NCBI RefSeq assembly: GCF_947495565.1
Contig: NZ_CANLZM010000005.1
Coordinates: forward strand, 62,001 to 126,000
Length of the DNA: 64,000 nt
Source of the DNA: an uncultured Pontibacter sp.
Lineage (GTDB): Bacteria; Bacteroidota; Bacteroidia; Cytophagales; Hymenobacteraceae
Direction: 5' to 3'
Shown: piece after piece, positions 1 through 9,014 of the stretch
Layout: the number at the start of each line of letters is the position of its first letter
Numbering within the stretch: position 1 is the stretch's first letter
Position numbers and translations under genes: made by a program
The notes under the pieces: model-generated
Database searches by the model: none
What the model was told of the DNA's origin: nothing
The model's input: the letters and a program-made list of their open reading frames with translations, nothing else

Positions 1-939
1 CATCAGAATAACGAATAAGGAGCTGCTGGCAACTAACATCCAAAGTATGAGGCCTTGGTAGAAAGGCTTGGCGCTGATGCTGCGCAGTGTCGTACGGTTA
101 AGGTTTGCCCCGATCAGGAACAGCGAAAGCAGCAGGCCTTTTTTAGCTGCCAAAAGTATGGGTGGCGCTACGGCTAATGCAGCCGGCATGAAAGTTATCA
201 GCACCGAGGCAAGTATAAACAGAAGTATAAAAACCGGCACCTTGGCTTTGGCCTCGCCTGTTTTAAAAGCCATGCCGGATACAAGTACCATCGGCACAAT
301 CCAGAGGGCGCGGGTAAGCTTTAGGGTGGTGGCAAGTTGCAGGGCTTCATTGCCATACTTGGCGGCTGCCCCCACCACAGAGCTGGTATCATGGATGGCA
401 ATGGCAGCCCAGGTGCCAAACTGCTGCTGGTCTAAGCCGAGCGCATGCCCCACAACCGGGAAGACGAAGAGCGCCAGCGCATTTAAGGCAAACACAATCC
501 CAAGCGAAACGGAAATATCCTGTGCGTTAGCCTTGATGGCCGGTGCCACAGCGGCGATGGCGCTGCCTCCGCAAATAGCAGTCCCCACCGAAACCAAGTG
601 CGTTAGTTTTGGCGTGATATTTAAAAGCCTGCCCAGTAGCAAGCCCAGTAACATAGTCACACCCAGCGAAACGGCTGTGTAAACCAGACCATTTAAGCCT
701 GTTTCAGCCACCTGGTATAAATCAATTCCGAAGCCAAGGCCAACCACGGCTGCCTGCAACACATACTTGGCCGCTTTTTCGGAGAGTTCCTGAAACGGAT
801 TTCCCAGGATCAGCCCAAATCCTAAGCCAAGAGCCAAGGCCTCCGGCGAGCTAAACCAGGGGGAAAAAAGTATAAGCGCGGCAGCAAGTATAAGTAGTGC
901 CTTTTGCAAAGCGGGTGGCAGGTTGTAGTTAGGGCGCAT
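1..939 (-). CDS. YeiH/UPF0324 family putative sulfate exporter (3' end cut by window)
   Basis: Reading the minus strand from the ATG at 939 gives 313 residues that run off the left edge without a stop. The protein is almost wholly hydrophobic, with about nine or ten membrane segments. It has the Gly-rich stretches and the ICGGSAIAAVAP segment (residues about 125-136) typical of the YeiH/UPF0324 inner-membrane family. Members are annotated as putative sulfate exporters, but the substrate is poorly established. The N-terminus MRPNYNLPPALQKALLIL fits a short cytoplasmic tail followed by the first helix. The full family length is about 320-350 residues, so only a few C-terminal residues are missing. 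It is divergent from the amidohydrolase genes to its right. Family call confident; substrate is family knowledge only. Confidence 0.88.
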   Translation of the reverse strand, partial: MRPNYNLPPALQKALLILAAALILFSPWFSSPEALALGLGFGLILGNPFQELSEKAAKYVLQAAVVGLGFGIDLYQVAETGLNGLVYTAVSLGVTMLLGLLLGRLLNITPKLTHLVSVGTAICGGSAIAAVAPAIKANAQDISVSLGIVFALNALALFVFPVVGHALGLDQQQFGTWAAIAIHDTSSVVGAAAKYGNEALQLATTLKLTRALWIVPMVLVSGMAFKTGEAKAKVPVFILLFILASVLITFMPAALAVAPPILLAAKKGLLLSLFLIGANLNRTTLRSISAKPFYQGLILWMLVASSSLFVILM

Positions 940-1354
940 GTGCAGCTGTTTTCAGCAGAAGGTTAAATTTAAGCTTAATTGTGGCAGCAGTGCAAAAAGT
1001 ATTAGCTGTAAATCTAACACAGGTTAAGTATAAAAAGCCTTGCTCATCCCCGTTAAATATATTGCGCATGTTTAGCCGTTGCGTTTTAGACACAGGTAAT
1101 ACAACAGATGGGTCGCAGAAAGTGAATGAGAGTTTTCAAAGTATGAATTGAAAATCAACAACTGTCTTGGCAGCACAAAATCTAAAATTACGGCAGCACA
1201 TGCTATAATCTTATCTCCCCATTAAACTTTTAGCAGAAGCAGCAGTCAAAGTCAGTAATATAGTATCTACCTTAGATAGCTTTTTATCTCGCTGGTGCTT
1301 AACTTGATACCCGAATCTTGTCTAAACCTTAATTTATCACCTACCATCTACAGC
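940..1354. other. Intergenic region between divergent genes (yeiH-like and amidohydrolase)
   Basis: 415 bases without a convincing gene. It must hold the promoters of both flanking genes. One AAGTATAA word lies at about 1026. A TACCTTAG sequence near 1269 resembles a -7 element with one mismatch. No hairpin terminator or RNA gene was recognised. Confidence 0.5.
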
Positions 1355-4300
1355 ATGAAGAAAATCTTAACCATTGCAGCCTGCCTTGCTTTCAGCGCAG
1401 GCGGTGTAATGGCGCAGGAGACTTTTCCGCGCAACGGCGTGTACGACGAACGCGCCGGACTCGTGGCCTTCACCAACGCCACCGTTCACACCGATTATAA
1501 AACAGCTATCCCGAACGCTACCCTTGTTATCCGCAATGGTAAGGTAGAGGCAGTAGGCGCTAATGTAAAAGTGCCCGCCGGAGCTGTAGTTATGGATGCC
1601 AAAGGCAAACATATTTACCCAGGCTTGGTGGATATGTTCAGCGACTATGGCCTGCCGGAGGTTAAAGTTGAACGCCGCAACTGGCGTGCCTCGCCGCAGC
1701 TGGAGTCTGAGAAACAAGGCGCCTACAACTGGAACCAGGCCATCCGGCCGGAAACTAACGCGGTTGAGCTGTTTAAAATAGATAGCAAGCAGGCCGCAGA
1801 GCTGCGCAAGCAGGGCTTTGGTACTGTGCTGGCTGTGCACCGCGACGGCATTGCCCGCGGAACGGCGGCATTGGTAACACTTGCTGAAAAGCGGGAGAAT
1901 GAGGTAGTGCTGAAAGATAAAGCTGCCGGTGCACTCTCGTTCGAAAAAGGCACATCTAAGCAGGATTACCCTAACTCACTAATGGGCTCTGTTGCTCTGT
2001 TGCGCCAGACATACCTGGATGCCCAGTGGAATGCAAACAACCCGCAGAAAGAGCAAAATATCTCTTTAACCGCCTTTACGCAAGCAAATAATTTCCCGCA
2101 GATATTTGAGGCTGATAACAAGCTGAACGTGCTGCGTGCCGATAAGGTAGGCGATGAGTTTGGCAAGCAGTACATCATGAAAGGTGCCGGAGACGAGTAC
2201 CAGATGCTGCCGCAGATAAAAGCAACAAATGCGCCTGTTATCTTGTCGCTGGATTTCCCGGCTGCCTATAACGTGGAAGATCCGTTTGATGCGCGACGCG
2301 TGTCGTTGGAAGACATGAAGCATTGGGAGATGGCTCCGGCTAACGCAGCCCTGCTGCAGAAAGCGGGCGTTACCATCGCTTTTACCGCGCATGACCTGAA
2401 AGACAAAAAAGATTTCCTGCCAAACCTGCGCAAAGCGGTAAAGTATGGCCTGAGTGAGGAGGAGGCCCTGAAAGCCCTGACAGCTACACCAGCCAAACTC
2501 CTGAACGCTGAAAGTATGGTGGGCAGCCTGAACAAAGGGATGCTGGCCAATTTCATTATCACTACAGATAATTTGTTTGCGGAAGATGGCCTGATCCTGG
2601 AGAACTGGGTGCAGGGCGAGCAGTATAAAATCTCTGACGTGCCAGCTGATTACCGTGGCGTTTATACTTTAAAGCTTGGCAACGATACAGGCCGTAAGCT
2701 GCTTGTGTCGGGTACTGCCGAAAAACCGGAGCTGCAGGTAATTGCAAAAGATACCGTGAAAGGTAATATCAGCATCAAAGGAAACCTGGTAACAATCTCT
2801 TTTGCCGAGAGCAAAGACAGCAAGCAGAGCATTCGTTTGAGCGGCTGGGTAGCAGACAAGAACCTGCAGGGCGAAGGTCAGTTGCCAAATGCTTCCTCTG
2901 TAAAATGGGTAGCGGCATACTCCGAAGCCATGACGGAAAAGGAGAAGAAAGACCGTGCGAAGAAAGAGGAGATGAACGCGGCCATCGGCAGCATGATCTA
3001 TCCGTTCCAGGCATTTGGCCAGGCGCAACTACCGCAGCAGGAGACCATCCTTATCAAAAATGCCACCGTTTGGACAAACGAGAAAGAAGGCAAGCTGGAG
3101 AATGCAGATGTGCTGATCAAAAACGGTAAGATTGCCAAAGTTGGCAAAAACCTGAGCGATTCTGGCGCTAAAGTGGTAGATGGTACCGGCAAGCACGTAA
3201 CACCGGGCATCATTGACGAGCACTCGCATATTGCGTTGGATGGCGTAAACGAAGGCACACAGGCTGTTACTTCTGAAGTACGCATGGCCGATGTGGTAGA
3301 CCCGGAAGATATTAACATTTACCGTCAGCTGGCCGGTGGCGTTACCACATCTCAGTTGCTACATGGTTCTGCCAACCCAATTGGCGGTCAGTCGGCTATT
3401 GTGAAACTGCGTTGGGGCAAGAGTGCCGAAGAAATGCTAGTGGAGAATGCCGATGGCTATATCAAGTTCGCGTTAGGCGAAAACGTGAAGCAATCGAACT
3501 GGGGCAGCACACAAACCATTCGTTTCCCGCAGTCCAGAATGGGTGTGGAGCAGGTGTTTGTAGATGCCTTTACGCGTGCCAAAGAGTATGAGCAGGCGCA
3601 TAAGAACTACAACAAACTGAGCAAGCGCGAAAAAGCGAAGACACCGGCCCCGCGCCGCGACCTGGAACTGGAGGCACTGGTAGAAATCCTGAACGAAAAG
3701 CGTTTCATTACCTGCCACTCTTACGTGCAGTCAGAGATCAATATGCTGATGAACGTAGCCGACGAGATGGGCTTTAAAGTGAACACATTCACGCACATTC
3801 TGGAGGGTTACAAAGTGGCTGATAAGATGAAAGAGCATGGCGTGGGCGGATCTACTTTCGCCGATTGGTGGGCTTACAAGATGGAGGTGAAGGACGCGAT
3901 TCCGCAGAACGCCGGCATCATGAACCAATTAGGTATTGTTACGGCCATCAACTCTGATGACGCAGAAATGGCCCGCCGCCTAAACCAGGAAGCTGCCAAG
4001 AGTGTGAAGTATACCGGCATGAGCGAAGAGGATGCCCTGAAAATGGTGACCCTGAACCCAGCCAAGCTCCTGCACCTCGATGACAGAATGGGCAGCCTGA
4101 AAACTGGCAAAGATGCCGACGTGGTGCTATGGAACGATCACCCGCTTTCTATCTACGCAAAGCCCCTGAAGACATTTGTTGACGGCGTGGCTTACTACGA
4201 TTTAGAGCGCGACGAGCAGATGCGCAAAGAGCTGGAAAAAGAGCGTATGCGCCTGGTGCAGAAGATGCTGAATGAGAAAAGCGGCGGTGCTAAAACGCAG

Positions 4301-4381
4301 GTTCCAAGAAGTATAAAAGCACACGTGGTGCACTGCGAGGATGTGCAGCATAGCGAGGAGGAGTCATACTTCGCTTACTAA
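1355..4381 (+). CDS. Secreted double-domain amidohydrolase family protein
   Basis: 1008 residues from the ATG at 1355, which begins a clear signal peptide (MKKILTIAACLAFSAGGVMAQ); an upstream in-frame start at 1295 would bury that signal, so it was not used. Two amidohydrolase (imidazolonepropionase-like) domains lie in tandem. The C-terminal one has the metal ligands: H623-x-H625 in DEHSH, later His residues in TCHSY and FTHIL, and Asp in NSDDAE. The N-terminal domain has lost the HxH pair: the corresponding stretch is PGLVDMFSD, with F95 and D97 in the ligand positions. The product is therefore probably a periplasmic or surface metal-dependent hydrolase with one active and one structural domain. 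The substrate is unknown. It is followed 89 bases later by a single-domain relative, probably in one operon. Confidence 0.88.
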   Translation: MKKILTIAACLAFSAGGVMAQETFPRNGVYDERAGLVAFTNATVHTDYKTAIPNATLVIRNGKVEAVGANVKVPAGAVVMDAKGKHIYPGLVDMFSDYGLPEVKVERRNWRASPQLESEKQGAYNWNQAIRPETNAVELFKIDSKQAAELRKQGFGTVLAVHRDGIARGTAALVTLAEKRENEVVLKDKAAGALSFEKGTSKQDYPNSLMGSVALLRQTYLDAQWNANNPQKEQNISLTAFTQANNFPQIFEADNKLNVLRADKVGDEFGKQYIMKGAGDEYQMLPQIKATNAPVILSLDFPAAYNVEDPFDARRVSLEDMKHWEMAPANAALLQKAGVTIAFTAHDLKDKKDFLPNLRKAVKYGLSEEEALKALTATPAKLLNAESMVGSLNKGMLANFIITTDNLFAEDGLILENWVQGEQYKISDVPADYRGVYTLKLGNDTGRKLLVSGTAEKPELQVIAKDTVKGNISIKGNLVTISFAESKDSKQSIRLSGWVADKNLQGEGQLPNASSVKWVAAYSEAMTEKEKKDRAKKEEMNAAIGSMIYPFQAFGQAQLPQQETILIKNATVWTNEKEGKLENADVLIKNGKIAKVGKNLSDSGAKVVDGTGKHVTPGIIDEHSHIALDGVNEGTQAVTSEVRMADVVDPEDINIYRQLAGGVTTSQLLHGSANPIGGQSAIVKLRWGKSAEEMLVENADGYIKFALGENVKQSNWGSTQTIRFPQSRMGVEQVFVDAFTRAKEYEQAHKNYNKLSKREKAKTPAPRRDLELEALVEILNEKRFITCHSYVQSEINMLMNVADEMGFKVNTFTHILEGYKVADKMKEHGVGGSTFADWWAYKMEVKDAIPQNAGIMNQLGIVTAINSDDAEMARRLNQEAAKSVKYTGMSEEDALKMVTLNPAKLLHLDDRMGSLKTGKDADVVLWNDHPLSIYAKPLKTFVDGVAYYDLERDEQMRKELEKERMRLVQKMLNEKSGGAKTQVPRSIKAHVVHCEDVQHSEEESYFAY

Positions 4382-4470
4382 TCTTGATGGCTAAATGGTG
4401 TAATTGTTAAATGGTTGGCTTTAATATTTAATCAGCAATTTAACAGTCCAACAATCAAACAACTCAAAGG

Positions 4471-5820
4471 ATGAAAATTCATAAAAGATATATTTCTGCT
4501 TTGGTGGCGCTGCTATTCAGTGTGCCAGTTATGGCGCAGGTTCCTGCCCCGGCGCCTAAGCAAAGCAAACCGATGCTGCTGAAAGGCGCTACCTTGCACA
4601 TCGGCAACGGACAGGTGATAGAAAACGCAGCCGTAGGTTTTGAGAACGGAAAGATCACATACGCTGGTCCGCAGAGTGGCGCTAACCTGAGCGGCTATGA
4701 GGTGGTGGACGTAACAGGGCAGCACATTTACCCAGGTCTGATTCAGCCAAACGCGACACTCGGCCTGAACGAGGTGGAAAGTGTACGCGCTACTATTGAC
4801 TGGCGCGAGATAGGCGACATGAACCCGAACGTGCGCTCTGTGATTGCCTACAACACCGACTCTGACATTATCCCGACAGTACGTGCCAACGGTGTGCTGA
4901 TGACTCAGCTGACACCGGTGGGCGGCACTATTTCAGGCACATCGTCTATTGTGCAGCTGGATGCCTGGAACTGGGAAGATGCTATTGTAAAAGCTGACGA
5001 AGGTATGCACCTGAACTGGCCAAGCATGCTGATCGAGACCGGCAACAGCCGTGCTGATGAGCGCCTGAAGCGCATGGCTGAGGAGCGTGACAAAACAATG
5101 CTGGAGCTGGAGAAATTATTCCGTGATGCATCAGTGTACAAAGCAGGCAAGCACAATAGCGAAAACCTGAAACTGGCTTCTATGACTGGTCTGTTTGATG
5201 GTTCCAGAAAGCTTTACATCCATGCTAACTATGGCAAAGAGATTATTGAAGGTGTAAACTTTGCCAAAAACAACGGTGTGAAAGATATTGTGGTAGTTGG
5301 TGCCCGTGATGCCGTAGCCGTATCTGACTTCCTGAAGGCAAATAATGTATCAGTAATCTATTCTGGCGTACATGCTTTGCCGTCGCGTGCAGAGGAGGAT
5401 GTGGACATGCCATACAAGACGCCTTACCTGCTGCATAAAGCGGGTATTCCGTTTGCGCTGGATTATGACCTGAGCATACACGGTACGCGTAACCTGCCGT
5501 TTATAGCAGGCACTGCCGCTGCTTATGGCCTAGACAAAGAGCAGGCGCTGGCAGCTGTATCATTAAACACGGCCAAGATTCTGGGCATAGAGAAACAGGC
5601 GGGTTCTGTGGAAGTAGGCAAGGACGCTACGCTAGTGGTATCCTCCGGCGATTTGCTGGACATGCGCACCAACAACGTAACATATGCCTTTATCCAGGGC
5701 CGTAACGTTGACCTGAACAACAAGCAGAAAGTGCTTTACGAGAAGTTCGACAACAAGTATAAAAAACAGCAACAGCAGCAAGTGCCGGCCGGTGCTACCT
5801 CATCATCCGCAGGGAAATAA
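4471..5820 (+). CDS. Secreted amidohydrolase-like protein lacking the HxH metal motif
   Basis: 449 residues with signal peptide (MKIHKRYISALVALLFSVPVMAQ). It has the amidohydrolase composite fold: an N-terminal beta-sandwich strand region, the PGLI turn near residue 90, and the C-terminal features NTAKILGIEKQAGSVEVGK typical of the family. At the metal site the sequence is PGLIQPNATLG, so Asp and both His of the usual DxHxH are replaced by Q92, N94 and T96. It most resembles the degenerate N-terminal half of the preceding gene. It is probably non-catalytic or uses altered chemistry, perhaps as a partner subunit of the upstream enzyme. The C-terminus is Gln-rich. A terminator hairpin follows at 5846. 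Confidence 0.82.
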   Translation: MKIHKRYISALVALLFSVPVMAQVPAPAPKQSKPMLLKGATLHIGNGQVIENAAVGFENGKITYAGPQSGANLSGYEVVDVTGQHIYPGLIQPNATLGLNEVESVRATIDWREIGDMNPNVRSVIAYNTDSDIIPTVRANGVLMTQLTPVGGTISGTSSIVQLDAWNWEDAIVKADEGMHLNWPSMLIETGNSRADERLKRMAEERDKTMLELEKLFRDASVYKAGKHNSENLKLASMTGLFDGSRKLYIHANYGKEIIEGVNFAKNNGVKDIVVVGARDAVAVSDFLKANNVSVIYSGVHALPSRAEEDVDMPYKTPYLLHKAGIPFALDYDLSIHGTRNLPFIAGTAAAYGLDKEQALAAVSLNTAKILGIEKQAGSVEVGKDATLVVSSGDLLDMRTNNVTYAFIQGRNVDLNNKQKVLYEKFDNKYKKQQQQQVPAGATSSSAGK

Positions 5821-5845
5821 TTTATACTTGCGGATAAAGTATAAA

Positions 5846-5879
5846 GCGGACTACCAGTAACTGGTGGTCCGCTTTTTTG
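5846..5879 (+). terminator. Rho-independent terminator after amidohydrolase operon
   Basis: A 13-bp stem with one G-T pair (GCGGACTACCAGT paired with ACTGGTGGTCCGC) is followed by TTTTTT. It lies 26 bases after the stop of the second amidohydrolase gene. Confidence 0.85.
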
Positions 5880-6446
5880 CGTTAACGACTTTAGGTTATG
5901 CGAAGGGTAACATGTGGTTTTGAAAGTATGCGTAGATGATTTCATTGTTCTCAGGAATTACAACAGAGCAGCAGAAAGGGCAGGAAGGTTGTCGCGATAG
6001 CTCTGAAAGTATGGCCAGGCTATTAGGTGCAACTATGCCGGCTAAAAAGAAAAGCCGCTGCACCTGAGGTACAGCGGCTCACTCCAAAGTATAAACAAAC
6101 AACAAACCTTATTCTGAGTATAGCCTGCTTTTTCAGCCAACGGGTTTTACCATTTTTAGCAGAGAAGCATCTCTATAAATATATAAAAAATATTTCACGA
6201 AAACGAATGAAATAGACGATCCTGTTTAGCAACTCGACAAACCTTACACAGTCAGTTTAACCCAGCAAATTAGTATGGCAAATAATGTGTTGAAACCTGA
6301 AAATCAGGTTGGTAAAAAGCAATTGATAACCATTGGTAGTTGCAGAACAGAAGTATAAAGGAGGTACTGCAGGCAAGAAAGCCAAACGTATATAGCTCTG
6401 GTGCGTTAATAGAGGTGTAAACCAGAACTTAAAAATAATCTTTACT
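5880..6446. other. Long intergenic region with a minus-strand terminator-like hairpin
   Basis: About 570 bases with no convincing protein gene; a 62-codon open frame at 6027-6215 runs through the hairpin and has no recognisable features. It contains AAGTATAA words near 6086 and 6350 and a hairpin at 6047-6080 (separate entry). The rest is AT-rich and must contain the promoter for the gene at 6447. Confidence 0.5.
6047..6080 (-). terminator. Minus-strand terminator-like hairpin without an assigned gene
   Basis: An 8-bp stem (AGCCGCTG with CAGCGGCT) extends through a further near-match around a TGA loop. Read on the minus strand it is followed by TTTTCTTTTT, the usual terminator form. It closely resembles the terminator of the aldo/keto reductase gene at 15979. 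No minus-strand protein gene lies to its right before 7940, so what it ends is unknown; a small RNA is possible. Confidence 0.5.
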
Positions 6447-7319
6447 ATGGAAAGGAACGATCAAAAGTACCATCGAGAATTTATGAATAAGCTAGACCAT
6501 AACGACCGCACCAGAAACGATTATGGCGATAGCTACAGCAACTATAACCGCGACCGTGACCGTGACAATGACCGGCCATTTGAGAACTACCGCGATCGCT
6601 ACAGCAACCGGCATGGCAATTACTATGGCATGCCTAACGAAAACGCTGCCTACCGCAATGTGCAAAGCTCCAAAACAGACCCAAATTACGGATACCAAAG
6701 CGGCGGACCTGTAGGAGGTTATGGTGCCAGCAGCCATCGTGGCGTAAACAAGGGCGAGAACGATTATCATTATGGCGATCCGAATCCGCATATGGGGAAC
6801 CGTCGTAACGACCAAAGCTCAGGCTATAAGCGTACGCGCGGAACTGGCTGGGGAGCGGAAGATAACTACGGCACTTACGGTACATCGCGCGGCACAAACT
6901 ATAGCTCCGGCGCTGATAACGACCGCTACAACCGCCAGGATAACAGCTACCGTTACAGTGGCCAGGGGCGACGCTACGAAGACTTTAACCGTGACGAAGA
7001 CCAGGGCAACAAGATGTACAGAGGCAGGTCAGACAGAGGTTATAACATGCTAGGGATTGATGCCTACTACGACCGTGGTGAGCACCAGGAGCGCCGCTCT
7101 GACAACGACTACCGTGGCGGCGACCGTGACCAGTCCTATAACCGCGACTATGATAACGATGACACCCGCTACCGTGGAGAAATCCGCAACTCAGACCGTA
7201 GCCGCAACGACTATAGCCAGCGCAGCAGCCGTTACCGCCGCTCAGGCGAAACTTCCGGACCTGACTACAGAGCAGACTCCGGTATTAGCAGTTATGGCAG
7301 CGAATCGCCACGCGGTTAG
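6447..7319 (+). CDS. Hydrophilic low-complexity protein rich in Arg, Asp, Asn, Tyr and Gly
   Basis: 290 residues with no signal peptide, no membrane segment, no Cys and a single Trp. The sequence is dominated by R-D, N-Y, R-Y and Y-G pairs, for example RDRDRDNDR near residue 40, and reads as an intrinsically disordered protein. At DNA level there are short tandem CCGTGA units in the N-terminal third. Several alternative frames are also open over much of the gene because of this composition; the chosen frame has a good ATG, spans the whole region and ends just before a strong terminator. No family was recognised. Related composition occurs in RNA-binding Arg/Gly/Tyr proteins and in desiccation or envelope stress proteins, but that is only analogy. 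Confidence 0.7.
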   Translation: MERNDQKYHREFMNKLDHNDRTRNDYGDSYSNYNRDRDRDNDRPFENYRDRYSNRHGNYYGMPNENAAYRNVQSSKTDPNYGYQSGGPVGGYGASSHRGVNKGENDYHYGDPNPHMGNRRNDQSSGYKRTRGTGWGAEDNYGTYGTSRGTNYSSGADNDRYNRQDNSYRYSGQGRRYEDFNRDEDQGNKMYRGRSDRGYNMLGIDAYYDRGEHQERRSDNDYRGGDRDQSYNRDYDNDDTRYRGEIRNSDRSRNDYSQRSSRYRRSGETSGPDYRADSGISSYGSESPRG

Positions 7320-7339
7320 CAGACAAGTATAAACCGGAA

Positions 7340-7369
7340 AGCCCGCAGCCCAGCTGCGGGCTTTTTTTA
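7340..7369 (+). terminator. Rho-independent terminator
   Basis: A 9-bp perfect stem AGCCCGCAG/CTGCGGGCT is followed by seven T. It lies 21 bases after the stop of the disordered-protein gene. Confidence 0.9.
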
Positions 7370-7459
7370 TGCCATACCTAACTAAGGTTGCTGCGTACGT
7401 ATAAAACGCGAATGCCAAGCTAAAGGGAGTTATACTTTTTATTTAAGAAACAGATAACG

Positions 7460-7942
7460 ATGATCAAAAAACTAATGCGCTTGCTACCGGCCTTGGGGCT
7501 GCTGCTTTGCCTGGCCAGCGCCTGCACCGTGCAGAACAAAAACCAGGCAGCTGAAAACGATAGTATTTTGGATGCTTACTGGACGCTACTGTCATTAGAG
7601 GGGCAGGATGTGCAGCGGCCGCAGAATACACAAACAGCCTTTATCAGGTTTGAGGAGGGCAAAACAAGAGTACACGGCTTTACAGGTTGCAACAGGTTTT
7701 TCGGGAGGTACGAAGCAGGAGAGCAAAGCCTGAAGCTGTCAAGCCTTGGCTCTACGCGCATGGCCTGTCCAAGCATGGATCAGGAAAACAAGTTAATGGA
7801 CGTCCTCAGCCGCGTAGACAGCTACAGAATTGCCGGCGATGTGCTGACACTTTACACCGGCGACACAGCCGTGGCCACGTTCATGTCCGGGACAAAGGAA
7901 AGTATAGACAATGAGGTAAGAGGAGGTATCATCATCGATTAG
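7460..7942 (+). CDS. META domain lipoprotein (HslJ-like)
   Basis: 160 residues. The N-terminus has a lipoprotein signal with lipobox LASAC (Cys at about residue 22). One META domain follows: it begins with the YWTLLSLEGQ strand, has the hallmark FTGCNRFFGRYE segment (residues about 73-84), and then TRMACP. Proteins of the META/HslJ family are outer-membrane or periplasmic and are linked to heat or novobiocin resistance in E. coli; the biochemical role is not established. The C-terminal 20 residues after the domain are acidic. It stands alone, with its own upstream spacer. Confidence 0.88.
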   Translation: MIKKLMRLLPALGLLLCLASACTVQNKNQAAENDSILDAYWTLLSLEGQDVQRPQNTQTAFIRFEEGKTRVHGFTGCNRFFGRYEAGEQSLKLSSLGSTRMACPSMDQENKLMDVLSRVDSYRIAGDVLTLYTGDTAVATFMSGTKESIDNEVRGGIIID

Positions 7943-8011
7943 ATCAAAACTCAAACCTGAGCAATGATACCTTTACTTAGCGACACAAATGGCGACAGAG
8001 GAGCTGTACGC

Positions 8012-8419
8012 TTAAACCTGCGTTTTTAGCAGCAGCTCGTTAAATTTCTCCAGCAGGTTAATGTACTTCCGCTGCAGGTTAACCAGTTCCTGCTCGCAGT
8101 CGCGGAGGTTGTTGGGCTTATAGATTTCCTGTGGCTCACTGTCGAACGGCAGCAGTAGGTTGGTGCTGATCTGTGGCTGCGCCTTCGGTGCTTCTTTTTT
8201 TACAGTTTTACTCAGGTGTGGGAAGTCCTGTGAAAAGTCATGATGAATCACTTCGCCCAGCTTCAGAATAAAACTATAAGGAATACTCGACTCTTTAAAC
8301 TTATTATAAAGCGTTTTACGACTGATACTCATCTTTTCGGCCACTGTACCGATTGCCACGCCGCTTGCCTTTATAGCATCGCGTATTATTTCGCCTCTGT
8401 GGGTGTTTGTCTTAACCAT
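8012..8419 (-). CDS. Small helix-turn-helix protein with C-terminal coiled coil
   Basis: 135 residues. Residues 8-60 form a Cro/XRE- or Fis-like HTH: an EIIRDAIKASG helix, then GTVAEKMSISRKTLYNKF as turn and recognition helix. The middle is Pro/Lys-rich, and the last 40 residues (from about NNLRDCEQELVNLQ) look like a Leu-rich coiled coil likely to drive dimerisation. Its partner genes are unknown. A perfect -7 element TATTTTTG lies upstream at 8463-8470. It is probably a DNA-binding regulator, possibly autoregulatory. No specific family name can be given. Confidence 0.75.
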   Translation of the reverse strand: MVKTNTHRGEIIRDAIKASGVAIGTVAEKMSISRKTLYNKFKESSIPYSFILKLGEVIHHDFSQDFPHLSKTVKKEAPKAQPQISTNLLLPFDSEPQEIYKPNNLRDCEQELVNLQRKYINLLEKFNELLLKTQV

Positions 8420-9014
8420 CGCTACTATCCGTTACCTGTTTGTGTAATCATGATTTCCTTTACAAAAATAGGTAATCAGTATGTACGAAATGTGAATGTG
8501 GACAAATTTTACACGAATAGCACAGGGTAGTATACACGCCGCTACTGAATCTTGCTGAGCTACAACAGTTTAAAAGAGCAGCCGTCTGGCGCTTTGCAAA
8601 GCTTATCTACATTTCTATACTTTATCCACAGTTATAAACAGCGGTTTAAAAGATGTAGGCGTGCACGTTTGGCTTCTTTCTTTAACTCGGCTTGTTGGTT
8701 AAGCTGCAGGGCAAGTAGGCGTAGCTATTTTCAGTTGCTTCTGATCAGGGGTGATGCAATGGGCAATCTAAGCAGAGTCTCCCGCACCTTGGAGCCTAAG
8801 AGAAAGCGGCTGAAGGCAAGGCATAAATGCCGGAAACAGTACGGTTTTGTGTAAAACCTGTGGCAGCCAAACATTGGGCAGGAGGTGGAGGCGCCGTTTG
8901 GTTTACACAGTCATCGGTGAAAAGGCATTTATAAGCCTGTGGTTTGGGGCAACAAATTAAAAAGTATAAACCTATGCCTGCAGCTACGTAAGCTAGAATT
9001 AAACACAACAATAC
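8420..9014. other. Divergent intergenic region (HTH gene / gluconate kinase)
   Basis: 595 bases. Open frames of 75-100 codons at 8552-8854 (+) and 8796-9023 (-) show no protein-like features and were not called. It contains the HTH promoter (-7 at 8463-8470), a lone TTATCCACA at 8622-8630, and AAGTATA-type words near 8617 and 8963. A single DnaA-box-like word does not make an origin. Confidence 0.5.
8463..8470 (-). promoter_or_regulatory. -7 promoter element of the HTH gene
   Basis: TATTTTTG on the minus strand matches the Bacteroidota TAnnTTTG element and lies 44 bases upstream of the ATG. No TTTG was found at the usual -33 spacing. Confidence 0.5.

Noticed and set aside
68..682. 204-codon plus-strand open frame
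   Set aside because: It is antisense to the yeiH-like gene, whose minus-strand protein has clear membrane helices and family motifs.
6027..6215. 62-codon plus-strand open frame
   Set aside because: Runs through the hairpin at 6047 and ends in AT-rich spacer; not protein-like.
6447..7319. Overlapping alternative-frame genes in the disordered protein gene
   Set aside because: Other open frames arise from the repetitive GAC/CGT/TAC codons; they give Thr/Ala/Val runs of no structure.
8622..8630. TTATCCACA, a DnaA-box-like word
   Set aside because: Only one copy; no cluster of boxes, AT-rich unwinding element, dnaA or dnaN gene nearby, so no origin is claimed.
8552..8854. 100-codon plus-strand open frame in the HTH/gntK spacer
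   Set aside because: Basic, Cys/Arg-rich translation without secondary-structure pattern; no promoter or ribosome-binding site.
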